A DNA stretch of 8,615 bases from Candidatus Cloacimonadota bacterium (GTDB lineage Bacteria > Cloacimonadota > Cloacimonadia > Cloacimonadales > JAIOQZ01): contig JAIOTM010000457.1 in NCBI GenBank assembly GCA_021106755.1, positions 1-8,615 of the forward strand, read 5' to 3'. Below, one piece after another: positions 6,738 to 8,615 of this stretch. Each line of letters starts with the position of its first letter. The first letter of the stretch is position 1. The position numbers were made by a program, and so were the translations under genes. Below the pieces are notes generated by a model that was not told the origin of the DNA, did no database searches, and worked only from the letters and a program-made list of their open reading frames with translations.

Positions 6738-7297
6738 TGGATATCAGTTACATCAGTCTTGCTCTGAGTTTTTTACTCCTGATAATCCCAATAGTACTTA
6801 TTCGCTTAACCGGATTAAAACTAATGCGGCAGTTACTTATCTCAATTCTTCGCATGGTTATTCAGTTAGCAATGATTGGATTAGTACTCGAATTCCTGTT
6901 TACAAAGGGGTCTGTATGGACCACCCTCGGTTGGTTTCTCGTTATGATTGGGTCGGCTGTATATATTACCTACGAGCGTTTGGATATGCCTTTTCGTTTT
7001 TTATTCCCGATTATCGCGATGCCGCTTATGGTTTCGTCGCTGGTTGTAATGCCTTATCTGGCACTACTTGTTTTGCCGGTAAACCCATTTTGGGAGCCAA
7101 AAGTGCTGATTCCGATATTCGGGATGATTCTCGGTAACTGTATGAACGGCACAGCATTGGCGGTTGACCGATTTACGAGTGATATTAAGAGTAATCAAAA
7201 CGCGTACAGAACCTGGATTGCTATGGGAGCAACCCGTTGCGAGGCTGTGTTGCCGTTTTTCCGCAAGGCAATGAAAATGGCACTGATGCCCCGATAA
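6737..7297 (+). CDS. fetB: FetB-type (UPF0014/YbbM) iron-export permease, N-terminal part, interrupted
   Basis: 186 residues from ATG to an early TAA. The FetB family is the membrane half of the FetAB exporter and is about 260 residues long, so this is roughly the first 70 percent. Hydrophobic segments lie near residues 5-24, 33-56, 60-78, 87-113 and 122-140. PIFGMILGNCMNGTALAV (126-143) and the cytoplasmic GATRCEAVLPFFRKAMKMALMP (164-185) match E. coli FetB (IPIAGMIAGNAMV..., GATPKQA...AALIPT). The start overlaps the fetA stop and has GAGAAGG upstream. At 7289-7297 the gene reads Pro-Arg-stop, where the family has Pro-Thr and continues without a break. The remaining part is intact from 7313 in the same frame. 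Either the gene is recently broken, or two single-base errors are present in the assembly. If real, the exporter probably does not assemble. Confidence 0.85.
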   Translation: MDISYISLALSFLLLIIPIVLIRLTGLKLMRQLLISILRMVIQLAMIGLVLEFLFTKGSVWTTLGWFLVMIGSAVYITYERLDMPFRFLFPIIAMPLMVSSLVVMPYLALLVLPVNPFWEPKVLIPIFGMILGNCMNGTALAVDRFTSDIKSNQNAYRTWIAMGATRCEAVLPFFRKAMKMALMPR

Positions 7298-7312
7298 ATA
7301 AATATTTAAGCA

Positions 7313-7531
7313 ATGGGAATTGTGACTTTGCCTGGAATGATGTCTGGTCAGATAATAGCCGGGATGAACCCGGTAACAGCAATTAAATATCAGGCAATGA
7401 TAATGATAGCGATTCTCTCAACCGTCAGCTTAACGATTTATCTGGCATTGAAACTGTTAGAAATAAAGGCTTTCGATAAAATATATCTGCCCGGAAAAAT
7501 TATCCTGAATAATAAGGAGGAGCAGAATTAA
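7313..7531 (+). pseudogene. fetB: C-terminal fragment of FetB
   Basis: 72 residues beginning MGIVTLPGMMSGQIIAGMNPVTAIKYQ, the best conserved part of the FetB family (E. coli VGLVSLPGMMSGLIFAGIDPVKAIKYQ), followed by a final membrane segment (about residues 25-48 of the fragment) and a charged tail. It is in the same frame as the upstream part, from which it is separated by six codons including TAA at 7295 and TAA at 7307. No ribosome site precedes the ATG at 7313 (TATTTAAGCA), so independent translation is doubtful, although termination-reinitiation over 15 bases is conceivable. Together the two pieces plus the six codons give 264 codons before the stop, close to the 259 of a full FetB. The stop codon lies inside the hairpin at 7517-7541. 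Confidence 0.75.
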
Positions 7532-7541
7532 TCCGCTCCTC
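7517..7541. terminator. Hairpin between convergent fetB and lipoprotein gene, possible two-way terminator
   Basis: GAGGAGC and GCTCCTC form a perfect 7-bp GC-rich stem with an 11-base loop. The fetB stop codon lies in the loop. The plus-strand side has no T-run after it (TGAAATAGCG). The minus-strand side is followed by CTTATTATT, moderately T-rich, 16 bases past the lipoprotein stop. The stem shares GAGGAGC/GCTCCTC with the glyA terminator at 2603-2624. Confidence 0.5.
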
Positions 7542-7557
7542 TGAAATAGCGTAAAAA

Positions 7558-7938
7558 CTATTTAGAACCTTTTCGGTATCCACCAGTACTCTTCTTGTAA
7601 ACAAACATACCTGCTTCATCGCTTATGGCTGTCAGATTTTTAGTTTTCATATCTGCTTCCCATTCAAACTCATACCAAAGCTCTCCGTCTTTTAAAACAT
7701 TGCAATAGACCCGAAATACATCGTCACCCTTGTACTTTGTCCACCAACGTTGTTCGATTTTAACTTTGCTTTCAGCCCGTTCAATCTCGAAAAGTCGATG
7801 CATTTGCTTCCAGATTTTATTGCCTGGTTTTCCGTACTTCTTTGTAAAATCCGTTACATCTTTACCAGTGTATCTGGAGCATCCGGCTACTAATAAAAGC
7901 AATATTATTGCGAGTAGAATCATTGAGGTCTTTCTCAT
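7558..7938 (-). CDS. Small predicted lipoprotein, family not recognised
   Basis: 126 residues from the ATG at 7938-7936, chosen because AAGGAG sits eight bases upstream and a textbook lipoprotein signal follows: MRKTSMILLAIILLLLVAG then Cys20 (lipobox LVAGC). An open frame continues upstream to 8043, but that extension would bury the signal peptide. After lipid attachment at Cys20 the protein would be anchored in the inner or outer membrane. The mature part is polar and basic, with IWKQMHRLFEIERAESKVKIEQRWW, then strand-like FRVYCNVLKDGELWYEFEWEADM and a lysine/glycine-rich end (YKKSTGGYRKGSK). I recognise no domain. It is transcribed toward fetB and is not in an operon with any gene here. 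TTGACA at 7992-7997 (minus) is a plausible -35 element 54 bases before the ATG, without a clear -10. Confidence 0.75.
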   Translation of the reverse strand: MRKTSMILLAIILLLLVAGCSRYTGKDVTDFTKKYGKPGNKIWKQMHRLFEIERAESKVKIEQRWWTKYKGDDVFRVYCNVLKDGELWYEFEWEADMKTKNLTAISDEAGMFVYKKSTGGYRKGSK

Positions 7939-8056
7939 AAAACACTCCTTTATGTTCAGTCTGTTAGTACAACAATTTGAATAAGAACATCTGTCAACAG
8001 GATTTTTCTGAATATTGAATCTGCTGTGTCTCAGTTGTTTCATAATATAGGCAGTT

Positions 8057-8096
8057 CAACCAGAACGATGCTTTATTCAAAAGAGAATTCTGGTTG
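8057..8096. repeat. Inverted repeat with 9-bp arms, operator-like spacing
   Basis: CAACCAGAA (8057-8065) and TTCTGGTTG (8088-8096) are perfect inverted copies separated by 22 bases, so the arm centres are 31 bases apart, about three turns of the helix. This could be a paired regulator site upstream of the lipoprotein gene, or a chance repeat. Confidence 0.35.
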
Positions 8097-8158
8097 TCAA
8101 AGGTAAGAATTTAGACTACTTTCAGGCATACCCCACCATGAGTCGGAGTATTCGTTGC

Positions 8159-8181
8159 AATCGATTGAGATTCAATTGATT
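8159..8181. repeat. Short hairpin, 10-bp arms
   Basis: AATCGATTGA and TCAATTGATT pair over ten positions, including one G-T wobble, around a three-base centre. There is no T-run on either side, so it is not a typical terminator. It lies about 100 bases before repeat copy B. Confidence 0.35.
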
Positions 8182-8284
8182 AAAGGCTGCTATGGCGTGA
8201 ATAACTGGATTTTGAGATTTTCCTCAAAAGACACTCACAATTGTCTGTTACAGTTGGCTGATACCTTGTCAGAAGACCTGAGAC

Positions 8285-8410
8285 TCTTACACTTCAAACC
8301 CGAAATCTGACAAAATATATTCTGACTTATGAGGGTTTTCTTCAGATGCAAAGTGCAACATGAGCGTGAAAAAACAACATAACCAAAACTTTTGAAAAAT
8401 GGAGGTATCC
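8285..8410 (+). repeat. Dispersed ~127-bp repeat, copy B (upstream of the 8538 gene)
   Basis: The plus strand here aligns with the minus strand of 5380-5507. The longest identical block is AAAACAACATAACCAAA (8371-8387 here; 5405-5421 in copy A). Conserved ends are TCTTAC at the left and GGTATCC at the right. Both copies keep TCTGA...TCAGA, which can form a short stem with an 18-19-base loop. The copy ends 127 bases before the ATG at 8538, and TTGACG follows 20 bases after its end. Confidence 0.78.
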
Positions 8411-8537
8411 TTGATAACCAAAAAAAAGACTTGACGGCTTCTTATGAGAGCTTTGCAAAAGAACTCATTTAGGAGAAAAAAAGCTGGCCAATCCAACGCC
8501 AAACCATTATAAGTCTTTGTAATATAAGGAGGTTATT

Positions 8538-8615
8538 ATGAGTAACAGCTGGTTTTCGCATCAAATAATCGAGACAAGATTAAAAAACGGATCATTTTTA
8601 GATTTAATTGATGAA
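8538..8615 (+). CDS. Unidentified protein, first 26 codons (runs off the right edge)
   Basis: ATG at 8538 preceded by AAGGAGG with good spacing; the frame stays open to the window end. The peptide begins MSNSWFSHQIIETRLKNGSF and ends LDLIDE. It has no signal peptide and appears cytoplasmic. Too little is present to name a family. It sits downstream of repeat copy B, as the ptb operon sits downstream of copy A, which hints at shared control. Confidence 0.7.
   Translation, partial: MSNSWFSHQIIETRLKNGSFLDLIDE

Larger units (their letters stand above)
7939..8537. other. Long intergenic region upstream of the lipoprotein gene and the 8538 gene
   Basis: About 600 bases between two divergent genes. 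It contains a TTGACA (7992-7997, minus) that may serve the lipoprotein gene, a 9-bp inverted repeat (8057-8096), a 10-bp hairpin (8159-8181), repeat copy B (8285-8410) and TTGACG at 8431-8436 on the plus strand. An open frame on the minus strand across 8287-8502 lies within and beyond the repeat, resembles no protein and is not conserved in copy A, so it is taken as chance. No RNA gene was recognised. Confidence 0.6.

Noticed and set aside
7289..7315. Programmed ribosomal frameshifting in fetB
   Set aside because: It would need a -1 shift and then a compensating +1 shift within 20 bases, with no classic slippery heptamer or evident downstream structure.
7939..8043. Upstream extension of the lipoprotein to an ATG at 8043
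   Set aside because: It would place 35 polar residues before a perfect lipoprotein signal; the ATG at 7938 has its own AAGGAG site.
5380..8410. A composite transposon bounded by the repeats
   Set aside because: No transposase or integrase is present, repeat ends are not inverted repeats, and no target duplication was seen.
8287..8502. A 71-codon minus-strand frame across repeat copy B
   Set aside because: No ribosome site or recognisable domain, and the frame is not kept in copy A.

Overview
The window looks like a chromosomal piece of an uncultured, moderately AT-rich bacterium of the Fibrobacteres-Chlorobi-Bacteroidetes (FCB) side of the tree. Candidatus Cloacimonadota is my best guess, but that is inference. 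The main pointer is the large secreted protein at 374-2542, whose C-terminus carries an NFPNPFNPxTTI...GxxVkTL...GIYFFKL...K sorting domain typical of type IX secretion cargo. An amino-acid-fermenter-like gene set (phosphate butyryltransferase family enzyme, serine hydroxymethyltransferase) fits such an anaerobe.

Layout, left to right. At 1-281 (minus) is the N-terminal part of a secreted protein that runs off the left edge. At 374-2542 (minus) is a 722-residue multidomain secreted protein: signal peptide, carbohydrate-binding-like region, Ig-like domain, lamin-tail domain, OB-fold-like region, sorting tail. A strong UUCG-loop terminator (2603-2624) separates it from a compact minus-strand operon running 5292 to 2632: ptb-like acyltransferase, rpiB, glyA. 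Gaps in this operon are only 7 and 2 bases, with ribosome sites embedded in the preceding gene ends.

A roughly 790-base non-coding stretch (5293-6080) follows. It holds one copy of a ~127-bp repeat, a cluster of three small inverted repeats, and a promoter-like sequence directly against the next gene. On the plus strand, fetA (6081-6737) and fetB (6737-7531) form a two-gene ABC iron-export type operon with a TAATG overlap. fetB is broken by two in-frame stops at 7295 and 7307. The reading frame between them looks as if one base was lost and one gained. A hairpin at 7517-7541 sits between fetB and a convergent minus-strand lipoprotein gene (7558-7938). Another ~600-base gap (7939-8537) contains a second, inverted copy of the repeat (8285-8410), followed by the start of an unidentified plus-strand gene at 8538.

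The most interesting item is the repeat pair. Both copies point toward the gene they precede (ptb operon; the 8538 gene) and both are followed 20-21 bases later by TTGAC. They therefore look like copies of a conserved cis-regulatory or small-RNA module rather than random repeats. Second is an in-frame 14-residue insertion in GlyA between active-site Glu and Tyr positions. Third is the broken fetB.
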